From NCBI RefSeq assembly GCF_002242805.1, contig NZ_MCGQ01000020.1:124227-188226 (forward strand): a DNA stretch of 64,000 nucleotides. Direction: 5' to 3'. The position numbers and the translations under genes are program-made. Source of the stretch: Streptomyces diastatochromogenes. GTDB taxonomy: Bacteria > Actinomycetota > Actinomycetes > Streptomycetales > Streptomycetaceae. Below are positions 33,939 to 43,176 of this stretch, piece by piece. The notes below the pieces were generated by a model, which saw nothing but the letters and a program-made list of their open reading frames with translations, was not told where the DNA came from and ran no database searches. Each line of letters opens with the position of its first letter. Position 1 is the stretch's first letter.

Positions 33939-36602
33939 ATGAGCGAGCACCGTCGCAAACCGCCGCAGCCGCAGGAAGGCGGACGTGCCGCGGCCCGACG
34001 CGGCCAGCCCGGCCCGTCCTCCGGCCGCCGTGCGGCACCGCGAGGCGCCACCGGGTCTTCTGCCGACTCCTATGGTTCCAGTTCCCATGGGTCGGACGCC
34101 TATGGCCCGGGGGGTGAAGAGCGCCCCTACGGCGGCCGTGCCGAGGCCCGCCGGGCGGCGCAGAGAGGCGGCGGCCGACGCCGGGCCGCCGACAACGGAG
34201 GTCCGGGCGGCCGGCGCGGCGGCCCGGGCGGACCGAATGGTCCCGGGCGCGGCAGAGGCCGTGCGACGACAGCACCCGGTAAGAAGCGGTTCATCGACTA
34301 CCCGAGGGCGGGCAAGTACGGCTGGCATCGCTGGGTGCCGTCCTGGAAGCTCGTCTCGGGGCTGTTCATCGGCTTCGTCGGCGGTCTGGTCGCCATGGTC
34401 GGCATCGGCTTCGCGATGGTGCAGATCCCCAGCGAGAACATCGCCGCCCAGTCGCAGAACAACGTCTACTACTGGGCCGACAAGAGTCAGATGGTGGCCA
34501 CCGGCACTGGTGTCAACCGCCAGAACGTCACCATCGACAAGATCCCCGAGGCCATGCAGTACGCGGTGATCTCGGCCGAGAACAAGAGCTTCTACCAGGA
34601 CTCGGGTGTCGACCCCATGGGTATCGCCCGAGCCCTGGCCAACATGGCACGAGGCGGTCAGACGCAGGGTGGTTCGACCATCACCCAGCAGTTCGTCAAG
34701 AACACGTACCTGAGCCAGGACCAGACCGTCACCCGCAAGTTCCGCGAGATGTTCATCTCCATCAAGGTGGGTGCCAAGCTCTCGAAGCCGCAGATCCTCC
34801 AGGGCTATCTGAACACCTCGTACTACGGCCGCGGTGCCTACGGCATCCAGGCCGCCGCCCAGACCTACTACGGCGTGGACGCGGTCAAGCTCACGCCGAG
34901 CCAGTGCGCCGTCCTCGCGGCGCTGCTGAAGGGCCCGACGTACTACGACCCGGCCGGCAACCCGGACCTCGACAAGTCGGCGACCGAGACCAACAACACC
35001 AAGCGCTCGCAGGATCGCTGGCGCTGGATTCTCGGCGAGATGCACAAGGACAAGCACCTCACCGATGTCCAGTACCAGGACGCCCTCAAGAAGTACCCCA
35101 CGCCCGAGGGCCGCAAGGCGACCAAGGGCATGACCGGGCAGATCAGCTACCTGGCCGACACCGCGAAGAAGTACGTCCTGAACCACTCCAAGATCACGGA
35201 GGCGGACTTCGACCGGGGTGGCTACCAGATCTACACGACCTTCCAGAAGAACAAGGTCAACGCCCTGAGCGCGGCGGTGAAGAAGATCCAGAAGGAGCGG
35301 CTGGACCCGAAGCACCGCAGCCTGGACAAGAACGTCCAGTTCGGCGCCGCGTCGGTGAAGCCCAATGACGGTGCGATCGTCGCTCTCTACGGCGGTGACG
35401 GCTACGAGAACGGCCACTTCACCAACAACGCCGACACCTCCGGCGTCCCCGTCGGCTCGACGTGGAAGCCGTTCGTGCTGGCCGCGGCCATGGAGTACGG
35501 CACGTACAAGTCTCCCGGCACGCCGGTCTCGCCGCTGAGCAAGTACAACGGCAACGACCACCTCAAGGTGATGAAGCCAGACGGGTCGTTCTACCTGAAC
35601 AAGGACAACTCGACCTTCTTCCAGAACAACGAGAGCCCTCACAAGTGGGGTTACATCACCCTGCGCAAGGCGATGGAGCAGTCCATCAACACGCCGTTCG
35701 TCCAGCTCGGCGTAGACGTGGGAATGACGCACGTGCGGGACGTCGCCAAGTCGGCCGGCATCCTCGACCAGAGCATGTCGAAGGACCTCAACCCGTCGTT
35801 CGCCATCGGTACGTCCACTCCCAGCGCGATCCGTATGGCCGACGCCTATGCGACCTTCGCGGCTTCCGGCAAGCAGGTGGATCCGTACTCGGTGACCGCC
35901 CTCAAGAAGGACGGCCAGGACTGGCCGGGCTTTGATAAGCCCAAGCCCAAGCAGGTCATGGAGTCGAACATCGCCAACAACGTCACGAACGTCCTGGAGA
36001 ACGTGATCCAGAACGGTACGGCTCAGAACGCCAAGGCCCTGGGCCGTACGGCGGCCGGCAAGACCGGTACCACCGACAGCAACAAGTCGGCCTGGTTCGT
36101 TGGCTACACCCAGCAGCTGTCGACCTCGATCGCGATGTTCCGTGAGAACCCCAAGGACCACGAGCTGCTCTCGATGAACGGCACGGCGGGCAAGGACTCC
36201 ATCCACGGTGGTGACATCCCGACGCTGGTGTGGACCGAGTACATGAAGGCCGCGCTGAAGAACGCGAACGACTCGGGCTTCCCGGACGCCATCGAGATCG
36301 GCAAGGTCCAGGACGAGGCGGGCGCGCCTTCCCCGACCCCGTCGGTCACCATCACGCCGAGCCAGACGCCGGACGACTCGCCGAGCCCGACGCCGAGCGA
36401 CACGGCCACGTCCCCGTCTCCGACGCCGAGCGACTCCTGCCAGCTCGGCTGGGGCAACAACTGCAACGGCAACGGCGGCGGCACGGACACCGGTGGCACG
36501 GACGGTGGGACGACGCCCACGCCGACAGCGACCGACACCACTGGCACCGGAAACACCAGAGGTAACGGCAACGGAGGCATCTTCGCAGGTCAGAACGGAT
36601 AG
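33939..36602 (+). CDS. Class A penicillin-binding protein
   Basis: 887 aa bifunctional peptidoglycan synthase. Start ATG 33939 has GAGGAG ten bases upstream. A Gly/Arg-rich cytoplasmic tail of about 125 residues precedes one membrane anchor (GLFIGFVGGLVAMVGIGFAM). The glycosyltransferase domain shows SAENKSFYQDSGVD (catalytic Glu), QGGSTITQQFVKN and RKFREMFISIKV. The transpeptidase domain shows STWK (SxxK), SIN (SxN) and KTGTT. The C-terminus is a Pro/Thr/Ser linker plus a Gly/Asn/Thr-rich end. Confidence 0.95.
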   Translation: MSEHRRKPPQPQEGGRAAARRGQPGPSSGRRAAPRGATGSSADSYGSSSHGSDAYGPGGEERPYGGRAEARRAAQRGGGRRRAADNGGPGGRRGGPGGPNGPGRGRGRATTAPGKKRFIDYPRAGKYGWHRWVPSWKLVSGLFIGFVGGLVAMVGIGFAMVQIPSENIAAQSQNNVYYWADKSQMVATGTGVNRQNVTIDKIPEAMQYAVISAENKSFYQDSGVDPMGIARALANMARGGQTQGGSTITQQFVKNTYLSQDQTVTRKFREMFISIKVGAKLSKPQILQGYLNTSYYGRGAYGIQAAAQTYYGVDAVKLTPSQCAVLAALLKGPTYYDPAGNPDLDKSATETNNTKRSQDRWRWILGEMHKDKHLTDVQYQDALKKYPTPEGRKATKGMTGQISYLADTAKKYVLNHSKITEADFDRGGYQIYTTFQKNKVNALSAAVKKIQKERLDPKHRSLDKNVQFGAASVKPNDGAIVALYGGDGYENGHFTNNADTSGVPVGSTWKPFVLAAAMEYGTYKSPGTPVSPLSKYNGNDHLKVMKPDGSFYLNKDNSTFFQNNESPHKWGYITLRKAMEQSINTPFVQLGVDVGMTHVRDVAKSAGILDQSMSKDLNPSFAIGTSTPSAIRMADAYATFAASGKQVDPYSVTALKKDGQDWPGFDKPKPKQVMESNIANNVTNVLENVIQNGTAQNAKALGRTAAGKTGTTDSNKSAWFVGYTQQLSTSIAMFRENPKDHELLSMNGTAGKDSIHGGDIPTLVWTEYMKAALKNANDSGFPDAIEIGKVQDEAGAPSPTPSVTITPSQTPDDSPSPTPSDTATSPSPTPSDSCQLGWGNNCNGNGGGTDTGGTDGGTTPTPTATDTTGTGNTRGNGNGGIFAGQNG

Positions 36603-36646
36603 CCAGGCAGTCTGACCGGTTGGCGGTCATATCGCCCGCCAAGGGT

Positions 36647-36660
36647 GTTTCACGTGAAAC
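36647..36660. other. parS: parS site 8
   Basis: Perfect GTTTCACGTGAAAC between the PBP gene and the glycosyltransferase gene, directly before a terminator hairpin. Confidence 0.93.
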
Positions 36661-36662
36661 AC

Positions 36663-36693
36663 GGGCCGCCGCACCCACGAGGTGCGGCGGCCC
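36663..36693 (+). terminator. Terminator after the PBP gene
   Basis: A perfect 13-bp stem GGGCCGCCGCACC / GGTGCGGCGGCCC with a 5-base loop. Confidence 0.75.
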
Positions 36694-36731
36694 TCGGCGT
36701 ATTCCTAGGCAGGTACGGCAGGATGTGGCCC

Positions 36732-38264
36732 ATGCCCAGTGCAGAGATGACGCCCGCGAGCATGCACGAGCCCGAGCCCGTGCGGCCTGCCGACGCGGAG
36801 CCGGTGCGGCCGACCAGGGAGGACGAGGTCGCCGCGGCCGGGAGTGAGCTGATCGGTGGCCCCATCGGGCGGTACGCCCTGCTCGGGACGGGCTGGTGGA
36901 CCCCCGTACGGGTCATCACGATCGTCGCGATCGGCATGTTCGCGCTCGGTCTCGTCCAGAAGGCGCCCTGCTACCACAGCGGCTGGTTCTTCGGAGCGAG
37001 CTCGCAGTACACGCACGCCTGCTACTCGGACATCCCGCACCTCTATCAGGGGCGCGGCTTCGCCGACGGGCTGGTGCCGTACTTCGACAAGCTCCCGGGC
37101 GACATGGACTACCTCGAGTACCCGGTGCTGACCGGTGTGTTCATGGAGGTGGCCGCCTGGCTCACGCCCGGCAGCGGCACCATCCAGCACCAGGAGCAGG
37201 TGTACTGGTTCGTCAACGCCGGGATGCTGATGGTGTGCGCGGCCGTCATCGCCGTCTGTGTCACCCGCACCCACCAGCGGCGCCCCTGGGACGGCCTGCT
37301 GGTCGCTCTGGCGCCCGCTTTCGCTCTCACCGCCACCATCAACTGGGATCTGCTGGCGGTGGCCCTGACGGCCGCCGCGATGCTGATGTGGTCGCGGGGC
37401 CGCGCCCTGGCCTTCGGAGTTCTCCTGGGGCTCGCCACGGCCGCCAAGCTCTATCCGATCTTTCTGCTCGGCCCGCTGCTCGTGCTGTGCTGGCGGGCCG
37501 GCAAGTGGCGGGAGTTCTTCCAGGCCGTGGGCGGAGCCGTCGTCGCCTGGCTCGTCGTGAACCTGCCGGTGATGGTCTTCGCCTTCCAGGGCTGGTCGAA
37601 GTTCTACACGTTCAGCCACGACCGGGGCGTCGACTTCGGATCCTTCTGGCTGATCTGGGCGCAGAACACCAGCAACCCGCCCTCCATCGACTTCGTCAAC
37701 ACCTCGGCCACCGTGCTGGTGGTGCTGTGCTTCCTCGGTATCGGGGCGCTGACGCTCACCGCCCCGCGCCGGCCGCGCTTCGCCCAGCTCGCGTTCCTGA
37801 TGGTGGCGGCCTTCATCGTCACCAACAAGGTCTACTCCCCGCAGTACGTCCTGTGGCTGGTGCCGCTGGCCGTCCTCGCCCGGCCCAAGTGGCGGGACTT
37901 CCTGATCTGGCAGGCGTGCGAGGTGGCGTACTTCCTGGGCATCTGGATGTACCTCGCGTACACGACCAGCGGAGACGCCCACAAGGGTCTGCCGACGCAG
38001 GGCTACCAGTGGGCGATCGCCCTGCACCTGCTGGGCACGCTGTACCTGTGCGCCGTCGTCGTACGGGACATCCTGATGCCCGAGCGGGACGTGGTGCGCC
38101 GGTCCGGCGACGACGATCCCTCGGGCGGGGTTCTCGACGGTGCGGAGGACGTCTTCGTGCTCGGAGCGGCGGCCCATCCCCCGCGGCACGCCGCCCATTT
38201 CGAGGCTCCTCAGGTGAACTGGGGAAGGCCGGAACCGCCACCGTACGAGGACCGTTCGCTCTGA
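36732..38264 (+). CDS. GT87-type polyprenol-dependent membrane glycosyltransferase
   Basis: 510 aa from ATG 36732; ATG 36723 is an alternative. The open frame reaches GTG 36645 only because parS site 8 spells FHVKH. A charged N-terminus of about 55 residues is followed by about nine or ten transmembrane helices (VRVITIVAIGMFALGLV, LLVALAPAFALTATINWDLLAVALTAAAMLMW, FGVLLGLATAAKLYPIFLLGPLLVL and others). The pattern, including ATAAKLYP, fits the DUF2029/GT87 family, known for mannosyl- and arabinosyl-transfer in actinobacteria. The acceptor here is unknown. Confidence 0.8.
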   Translation: MPSAEMTPASMHEPEPVRPADAEPVRPTREDEVAAAGSELIGGPIGRYALLGTGWWTPVRVITIVAIGMFALGLVQKAPCYHSGWFFGASSQYTHACYSDIPHLYQGRGFADGLVPYFDKLPGDMDYLEYPVLTGVFMEVAAWLTPGSGTIQHQEQVYWFVNAGMLMVCAAVIAVCVTRTHQRRPWDGLLVALAPAFALTATINWDLLAVALTAAAMLMWSRGRALAFGVLLGLATAAKLYPIFLLGPLLVLCWRAGKWREFFQAVGGAVVAWLVVNLPVMVFAFQGWSKFYTFSHDRGVDFGSFWLIWAQNTSNPPSIDFVNTSATVLVVLCFLGIGALTLTAPRRPRFAQLAFLMVAAFIVTNKVYSPQYVLWLVPLAVLARPKWRDFLIWQACEVAYFLGIWMYLAYTTSGDAHKGLPTQGYQWAIALHLLGTLYLCAVVVRDILMPERDVVRRSGDDDPSGGVLDGAEDVFVLGAAAHPPRHAAHFEAPQVNWGRPEPPPYEDRSL

Positions 38265-38290
38265 GCGAACACCCCTGGTTGGGCATGAAG

Positions 38291-38321
38291 AAGGCCGTAC
38301 ACGAACGTCGTGTACGGCCTT
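38291..38321. terminator. Bidirectional terminator between convergent genes
   Basis: A perfect 14-bp stem AAGGCCGTACACGA / TCGTGTACGGCCTT with loop ACG, with T-rich ends on both strands. Confidence 0.9.
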
Positions 38322-38345
38322 TCCGCTTCGGCATCTCGGATCGGA

Positions 38346-39377
38346 CTAGCGGTCCACGATCCGGTCGAACTGGGTCGTGGTGTGCCGCAGATGGGCCACC
38401 AGCTCGTCACCGACCGTCGGTTCGGGGGCGTCCGACGGGACGAACAGGATCGACACCTGCATGTGCGGCGGCTCGGCGAACCAGCGCTGCTTGCCGCCCC
38501 AGACGAACGGAGAAAGGTTCCGGTTGACCGTGGCGAGGCCGGCCCGTGCGACGCCCTTGGCGCGCGGCATGACGCCGTGCAGGGCCTTCGGGGCCTCCAG
38601 GCCCACCCCGTGCGACGTACCGCCCGCCACGACCACCAGGAAGCCGTCCGAGGCCGCCTTCTGCTGCCGGTAGCCGAAGCGGTCGCCCTTGGCCACGCGC
38701 GTGACGTCCAGGACGGCGCCGCGGTACTCGGTGGCGTCGTGGTCCCCCAGCCACAGCCGGGTGCCGATGCGGGCGCGGAACCGGGTCTGCGGGAACTGCT
38801 GCTGGAGCCGGGCGAGTTCATCAGCCTTGAGGTGGCTGACGAACATGGTGTGCAGCGGCAGCCGGGCCGCACGCAGCCGGTCCATCCAGCCGATGACCTC
38901 CTCGACGGCGTCCGAGCCGTCGGTGCGGTCCAGCGGCAGATGGATGGCGAAGCCCTCCAGCCGGACGTTCTCGATGGCCTGGTGCAGTTGGGGCAGGTCC
39001 TGCTCGCTGATGCCGTGCCGCTTCATCGAGGACATCACCTCGATGACGACACGGGCGCCCACGAGGCCGTACACGCCGTCGATCGACGACACCGACCGGA
39101 CCACCCGGTCCGGCAGCGGGACGGGCTCCTCACCGCGCCGGTACGGCGTCAGCACCAGCAGGTCGCCACTGAAGAAGTCCTTGATGCGCGCGGCCTCGTA
39201 CGTGGTGCCGACGGCGAGGATGTCCGCGCCCAGGCGGGTGGCCTCCTCGGCCAGTCGTTCGTGTCCGAAGCCGTAGCCGTTGCCCTTGCAGACCGGGACG
39301 AGGCCCGGGAACTGCTCCTGCACGTGCTTGTGGTGCGCCCGCCAGCGCGCGGTGTCGACGTAGAGCGTGAGCGCCAT
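38346..39377 (-). CDS. Alanine racemase N-terminal-domain (PLP) protein
   Basis: 343 aa. The PLP-lysine motif of fold-type III enzymes is at the N-terminus (VPVCKGNGYGFGHERLAEEA). The barrel continues with GADILAVGTTYEAARI and MFVSHLKADELARL. Compared with true Alr, the catalytic C-terminal tyrosine region is not obvious, so racemase activity is uncertain. It lies 83 bp downstream of the FemX-like gene; a role in cell-wall amino acid supply is an inference from that position. Confidence 0.78.
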   Translation of the reverse strand: MALTLYVDTARWRAHHKHVQEQFPGLVPVCKGNGYGFGHERLAEEATRLGADILAVGTTYEAARIKDFFSGDLLVLTPYRRGEEPVPLPDRVVRSVSSIDGVYGLVGARVVIEVMSSMKRHGISEQDLPQLHQAIENVRLEGFAIHLPLDRTDGSDAVEEVIGWMDRLRAARLPLHTMFVSHLKADELARLQQQFPQTRFRARIGTRLWLGDHDATEYRGAVLDVTRVAKGDRFGYRQQKAASDGFLVVVAGGTSHGVGLEAPKALHGVMPRAKGVARAGLATVNRNLSPFVWGGKQRWFAEPPHMQVSILFVPSDAPEPTVGDELVAHLRHTTTQFDRIVDR

Positions 39378-39460
39378 GGCCGGACCCGGAACCTTTCTCG
39401 TGGCTGCCGTGTGTCAGAAATGCGAAAGCTGTGAGGGCTATGGAATCAAACGCCCGCGGC

Positions 39461-40582
39461 TCAGCGGCGCGACATGTAGATGTCGAGCGCCTTGTGGAGC
39501 AGCTTGTTCAGCGGGAAGTCCCATTCGCCCAGGTACTCGGCGGCCTGCCCGCCCGTGCCGACCTTGAACTGGATGAGGCCGAACAGGTGATCCGTCTCGT
39601 CCAGCGAGTCGGAGATGCCGCGCAGGTCGTAGACGGTGGCGCCGAGCGCGTAGGCGTCGCGGAGCATCCGCCACTGCATCGCGTTCGACGGCCGGACCTC
39701 ACGGCCGATGTTGTCGGAGGCGCCGTAGGAGTACCAGACGTGCCCGCCGACGATCAGCATGGTCGCGGCGGAGAGGTTCACGCCGTTGTGGCGGGCAAAG
39801 TACAGCCGCATCCGGTTGGGGTCCTCGGTGTTGAGGGCCGTCCACATGCGCTGGAAGTACGACAGCGGGCGGGGCCGGAAGTGGTCGCGCACGGCAGTGA
39901 TCTCGTACAGCCGCTGCCACTCGGCGAGGTCCTGGTAGCCGCCCTGGACGACCTCGACGCCGGCCTTCTCGGCCTTCTTGATGTTGCGGCGCCACAGCTG
40001 GTTGAAGTTCTTGTGGACCTCTTCCAGGGAACGGTTCGCCAGCGGCACCTGGAAGACGTAGCGGGGCTGTACGTCGCCGAAGCCGGCGCCGCCGTCCTCG
40101 CCCTGCTGCCAGCCCATCCGGCGCAGCTTGTCGGCGACCTCGAAGGCGCGGGGCTCGATGAAGTCGGCCTCCATGTCGCGCAGGCGCTTCACGTCAGGGC
40201 TCTGGATGCCCCTCTTGATGGTCTCCGCGTTCCAGCGGCGGATGATCACCGGCGGGCCCATCTTCACGGAGAAGGCACCCTGCTGCTTGAGGTGCGCCAG
40301 CATCGGCTGGATCCAGTCGTCCAGATTCGGCGCGAACCAGTTGATGACCGGGCCCTCGGGGAGGTAGGCGAGGTAGCGCTTGATCTTGGGCAGCTGGCGG
40401 TAGAGGACCAGGCCCGCGCCGACCATCTCGCCGTTGCGCTCGTCGAACCAGCCGAGGTGCTCCGAACGCCACTCCGCCTTCACGTCGGCCCAGGCCGGGA
40501 CCTGCATGTGGCTAGCCGACGGCAGGCTCTGGATGTAGGCCAGATGCTGCTCGCGGCTGATGGTCCTCAGGGTCAGGCTCAT
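39461..40582 (-). CDS. femX: FemX-type lipid II:glycine glycyltransferase (Fem/MurM family)
   Basis: 373 aa from ATG 40582 with GAGGAG upstream. It consists of tandem GNAT-like folds as in FemABX enzymes: QVPAWADVKAEWRSEHLGWF near the start and LWRRNIKKAEKAGVEV in the middle. The C-terminal end shows PSNAMQWRMLRDAYALGATVYDLRG and LIQFKVGTGGQAAEYLGEWD. These enzymes add amino acids to the peptidoglycan stem from aminoacyl-tRNA; Streptomyces peptidoglycan has a single Gly bridge, fitting FemX. It is upstream of the PLP protein. Confidence 0.88.
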   Translation of the reverse strand: MSLTLRTISREQHLAYIQSLPSASHMQVPAWADVKAEWRSEHLGWFDERNGEMVGAGLVLYRQLPKIKRYLAYLPEGPVINWFAPNLDDWIQPMLAHLKQQGAFSVKMGPPVIIRRWNAETIKRGIQSPDVKRLRDMEADFIEPRAFEVADKLRRMGWQQGEDGGAGFGDVQPRYVFQVPLANRSLEEVHKNFNQLWRRNIKKAEKAGVEVVQGGYQDLAEWQRLYEITAVRDHFRPRPLSYFQRMWTALNTEDPNRMRLYFARHNGVNLSAATMLIVGGHVWYSYGASDNIGREVRPSNAMQWRMLRDAYALGATVYDLRGISDSLDETDHLFGLIQFKVGTGGQAAEYLGEWDFPLNKLLHKALDIYMSRR

Positions 40583-40761
40583 GTCGGGGCGCTCCTCGGG
40601 CTGGTGTGTCCCCATGGGTACAGGGGCTCCGGCTCTCGCGCCGAAGCCTACTGCGCCTTGCACGCACCCCGACTGGGGCGTACGGCACCTTCGCCCCGGC
40701 TTCTGGCCGCCGAGGCGTTTTCACGGTGTCGGGAAAGGTGCCGGACCGACGGCCGGACGGG

Positions 40762-41076
40762 TCAGCCGATGAGGCCGCCGAACAGTCCACCGTGTGCCAT
40801 GCCGAGCATGAAGCCGACTCCGGCGGCACCGAGACCCAGGATCAGACCGGTCCGCTCACGCGTGGTCTCCGAGATCCACTGCCCGTACACGCCGGTGAAG
40901 ATGCCCAGCAGGCCGGTCCAGGACGTGAGCAGGTGCAGGCCGTGGAAGAAGGCCGTGATGAAGGAGACAAGGCCCAGGACCAGGGTCACCGCCATCAGCG
41001 TGTCCTGGAGTGGACGGACCTTGCCGTCGGTGGCGAAGAGGGATCCGGCGGTGTTGGGTCGCAATGCCTGTGCCAT
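40762..41076 (-). CDS. Small integral membrane protein
   Basis: 104 aa from ATG 41076 with GGAGG upstream. Three hydrophobic segments are visible (TLMAVTLVLGLVSFITAFF, LLGIFTGVYGQWI, LILGLGAAGVGFMLGM), the last followed by a Gly-rich end. It is conserved near rpsF in Streptomyces. No function is known to me. Confidence 0.7.
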   Translation of the reverse strand: MAQALRPNTAGSLFATDGKVRPLQDTLMAVTLVLGLVSFITAFFHGLHLLTSWTGLLGIFTGVYGQWISETTRERTGLILGLGAAGVGFMLGMAHGGLFGGLIG

Positions 41077-41339
41077 GAGGCACCTCCTGCGGATCGCGGC
41101 GCACGGTAGCGCCTTACACACCCGATGTGTACAGATTGAAGGGCCCTCGCCGCCGGATTTCAACCGGAAGCACGTGTGCAGGTAGTCTGTACCGTCTGCA
41201 CCGGTGTCTGCCCAGGCCGCTGCGGGGATCCCCCGAGGAGCCCCGATTGTCAGTGGTGGCCGATACCGTTGCGTACGCATCACAACCCTCCTGCCACGGA
41301 ACGACCGTGGCCGCTGAGTCCAAAGGAGGTGGGTTCTAC

Positions 41340-41630
41340 ATGCGTCACTACGAGGTGATGGTCATCCTCGACCCCGATCTGGAGGAGCGCGCTGTCGCCC
41401 CCCTGATCGAGAACTTCCTCGCCGTCGTCCGTGAGGGCAACGGCAAGGTGGAGAAGGTCGACACCTGGGGCCGTCGTCGTCTCGCGTACGAGATCAAGAA
41501 GAAGCCCGAGGGCATCTACTCGGTCATCGACCTGCAGGCCGAGCCTGCGGTCGTGAAGGAGCTCGACCGCCAGATGAACCTGAACGAGTCGGTCCTCCGG
41601 ACCAAGGTCCTCCGCCCCGAGACCCACTGA
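41340..41630 (+). CDS. rpsF: 30S ribosomal protein S6
   Basis: 96 aa, MRHYEVMVILDPDLEERAVA, a standard S6 beginning. A strong AAAGGAGG sits 11 bases upstream. It is first in rpsF-ssb-rpsR-rplI. Confidence 0.97.
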   Translation: MRHYEVMVILDPDLEERAVAPLIENFLAVVREGNGKVEKVDTWGRRRLAYEIKKKPEGIYSVIDLQAEPAVVKELDRQMNLNESVLRTKVLRPETH

Positions 41631-41704
41631 GCCTTCTGCTCAGCTGATCTCGGGATTCGAGTAGCAGCAAGCAGCCAGCAGCAAACCCGCCGAGAGGTTC
41701 CCCC

Positions 41705-42295
41705 ATGGCAGGCGAGACCGTCATCACGGTCGTCGGCAACCTTGTCGATGACCCCGAGCTGCGCTTCACCCCGTCCGGTGCGGCGGTCGCGAAGTTCCGC
41801 GTCGCGTCCACTCCCCGCACCTTCGACCGCCAGACGAACGAGTGGAAGGACGGCGAGAGCCTCTTCCTGACCTGCTCGGTCTGGCGTCAGGCGGCGGAGA
41901 ACGTCGCCGAGTCGCTCCAGCGAGGCATGCGCGTCATCGTGCAGGGCCGGCTGAAGCAGCGGTCTTACGAGGACCGTGAGGGCGTCAAGCGCACGGTCTA
42001 CGAGCTGGACGTCGAGGAAGTCGGCGCCAGCCTGCGGAACGCCACGGCCAAGGTCACCAAGACCGCCGGCGGTGCCGGCCGCGGTGGCCAGGGCGGTTAC
42101 GGCGGCGGTGGCGGCCAGGGTGGCGGCGGCTGGGGTGGAAACTCCGGCGGCGGCCAGCAGGGCGGCGGCGCTCCTGCCGACGACCCGTGGGCGACCGGCG
42201 CTCCCGCCGGTGGCAACCAGGGCGGCGGCGGTGGCGGCTGGGGTGGAAACTCCGGCGGCGGTGGCGGCGGCTACTCGGACGAGCCCCCCTTCTAA
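41705..42295 (+). CDS. ssb: Single-stranded DNA-binding protein
   Basis: 196 aa. The OB fold covers about residues 1-115 (ETVITVVGNLVDDPELRFTP through RTVYELDVEEVGASL). A Gly/Gln-rich linker of about 70 residues (GGGGQGGGGWGGNSGG-type repeats) and the acidic tip DEPPF follow. The tip is the docking site for replication and repair partners. Confidence 0.97.
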   Translation: MAGETVITVVGNLVDDPELRFTPSGAAVAKFRVASTPRTFDRQTNEWKDGESLFLTCSVWRQAAENVAESLQRGMRVIVQGRLKQRSYEDREGVKRTVYELDVEEVGASLRNATAKVTKTAGGAGRGGQGGYGGGGGQGGGGWGGNSGGGQQGGGAPADDPWATGAPAGGNQGGGGGGWGGNSGGGGGGYSDEPPF

Positions 42296-42336
42296 GGGCT
42301 CGCATCCCCACTTCTTGATCACACAGGAGAAACACC

Positions 42337-42573
42337 ATGGCGAAGCCGCCTGTGCGCAAGCCTAAGAAGAAGGTCTGCGCTTTCTGCAAGGACAAGGTCA
42401 CGTACGTGGACTACAAGGACACGAACATGCTGCGGAAGTTCATTTCCGACCGCGGCAAGATCCGTGCCCGCCGCGTGACCGGCAACTGCACGCAGCACCA
42501 GCGTGACGTCGCCACGGCCGTCAAGAACAGCCGTGAGATGGCGCTGCTGCCCTACACGTCCACCGCGCGCTAA
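42337..42573 (+). CDS. rpsR: 30S ribosomal protein S18
   Basis: 78 aa. It keeps the zinc-ligand type cysteines (VCAFCKDK and GNCTQHQ), so it is of the zinc-binding (C+) form. AGGAG precedes the start. Confidence 0.96.
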   Translation: MAKPPVRKPKKKVCAFCKDKVTYVDYKDTNMLRKFISDRGKIRARRVTGNCTQHQRDVATAVKNSREMALLPYTSTAR

Positions 42574-42591
42574 GGGAAGGGTGACCGAAAC

Positions 42592-43038
42592 ATGAAGATC
42601 ATCCTCACCCACGAGGTCTCCGGCCTCGGTGCCGCTGGCGACGTCGTCGACGTCAAGGACGGCTACGCTCGCAACTACCTCATCCCGCGGAAGTTCGCTA
42701 TCCGCTGGACCAAGGGTGGCGAGCAGGACGTGGCGCAGATCCGCCGCGCCCGCAAGATCCACGAGATCCAGACCATCGAGCAGGCCAACGTTGTGAAGGC
42801 CCAGCTCGAGGGCGTCAAGGTCCGTCTGGCCGTCCGCTCCGGCGACGCCGGTCGTCTCTTCGGTTCCGTCACCCCGGCCGACATCGCTTCCGCGATCAAG
42901 GCCTCCGGTGGCCCCGAGGTCGACAAGCGCCGCATCGAGCTGTCCGCTCCGATCAAGACCCTGGGCGCCCACGAGACGTCCGTGCGTCTGCACCCCGAGG
43001 TTGCCGCCAAGGTCAACATCGAGGTCGTCGCGGCGTGA
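42592..43038 (+). CDS. rplI: 50S ribosomal protein L9
   Basis: 148 aa. The N-terminal domain reads MKIILTHEVSGLGAAGDVVDVKDGYARNYLIPRKFA, the L9 signature, then a long helix and the C-terminal domain. It is last gene of the S6-SSB-S18-L9 operon, with a terminator 24 bp later. Confidence 0.97.
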   Translation: MKIILTHEVSGLGAAGDVVDVKDGYARNYLIPRKFAIRWTKGGEQDVAQIRRARKIHEIQTIEQANVVKAQLEGVKVRLAVRSGDAGRLFGSVTPADIASAIKASGGPEVDKRRIELSAPIKTLGAHETSVRLHPEVAAKVNIEVVAA

Positions 43039-43062
43039 CGCTGCGCTCAGCTTGAGCAGCTG

Positions 43063-43094
43063 AGAGGGGCCGCCTCCTACGGGGCGGCCCCTCT
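43063..43094 (+). terminator. rplI operon terminator
   Basis: Perfect stem AGAGGGGCCGCC / GGCGGCCCCTCT with an 8-base loop, followed by TCG. Confidence 0.85.
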
Positions 43095-43135
43095 TCGCGT
43101 TCGATGTCAGGACGGCTGCGCGCGGGCCGCGTCAT

Positions 43136-43149
43136 GTTTCACGTGAAAC
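43136..43149. other. parS: parS site 9
   Basis: Perfect GTTTCACGTGAAAC between rplI and the MATE gene. Confidence 0.93.
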
Positions 43150-43176
43150 CGGGACGCGGTGAGTCCGGCAAGCTGC

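Noticed and set aside
36645..36731. Upstream start for the GT87 gene giving FHVKH
   Set aside because: That peptide is just the translation of parS site 8 followed by a terminator hairpin; it is not coding.
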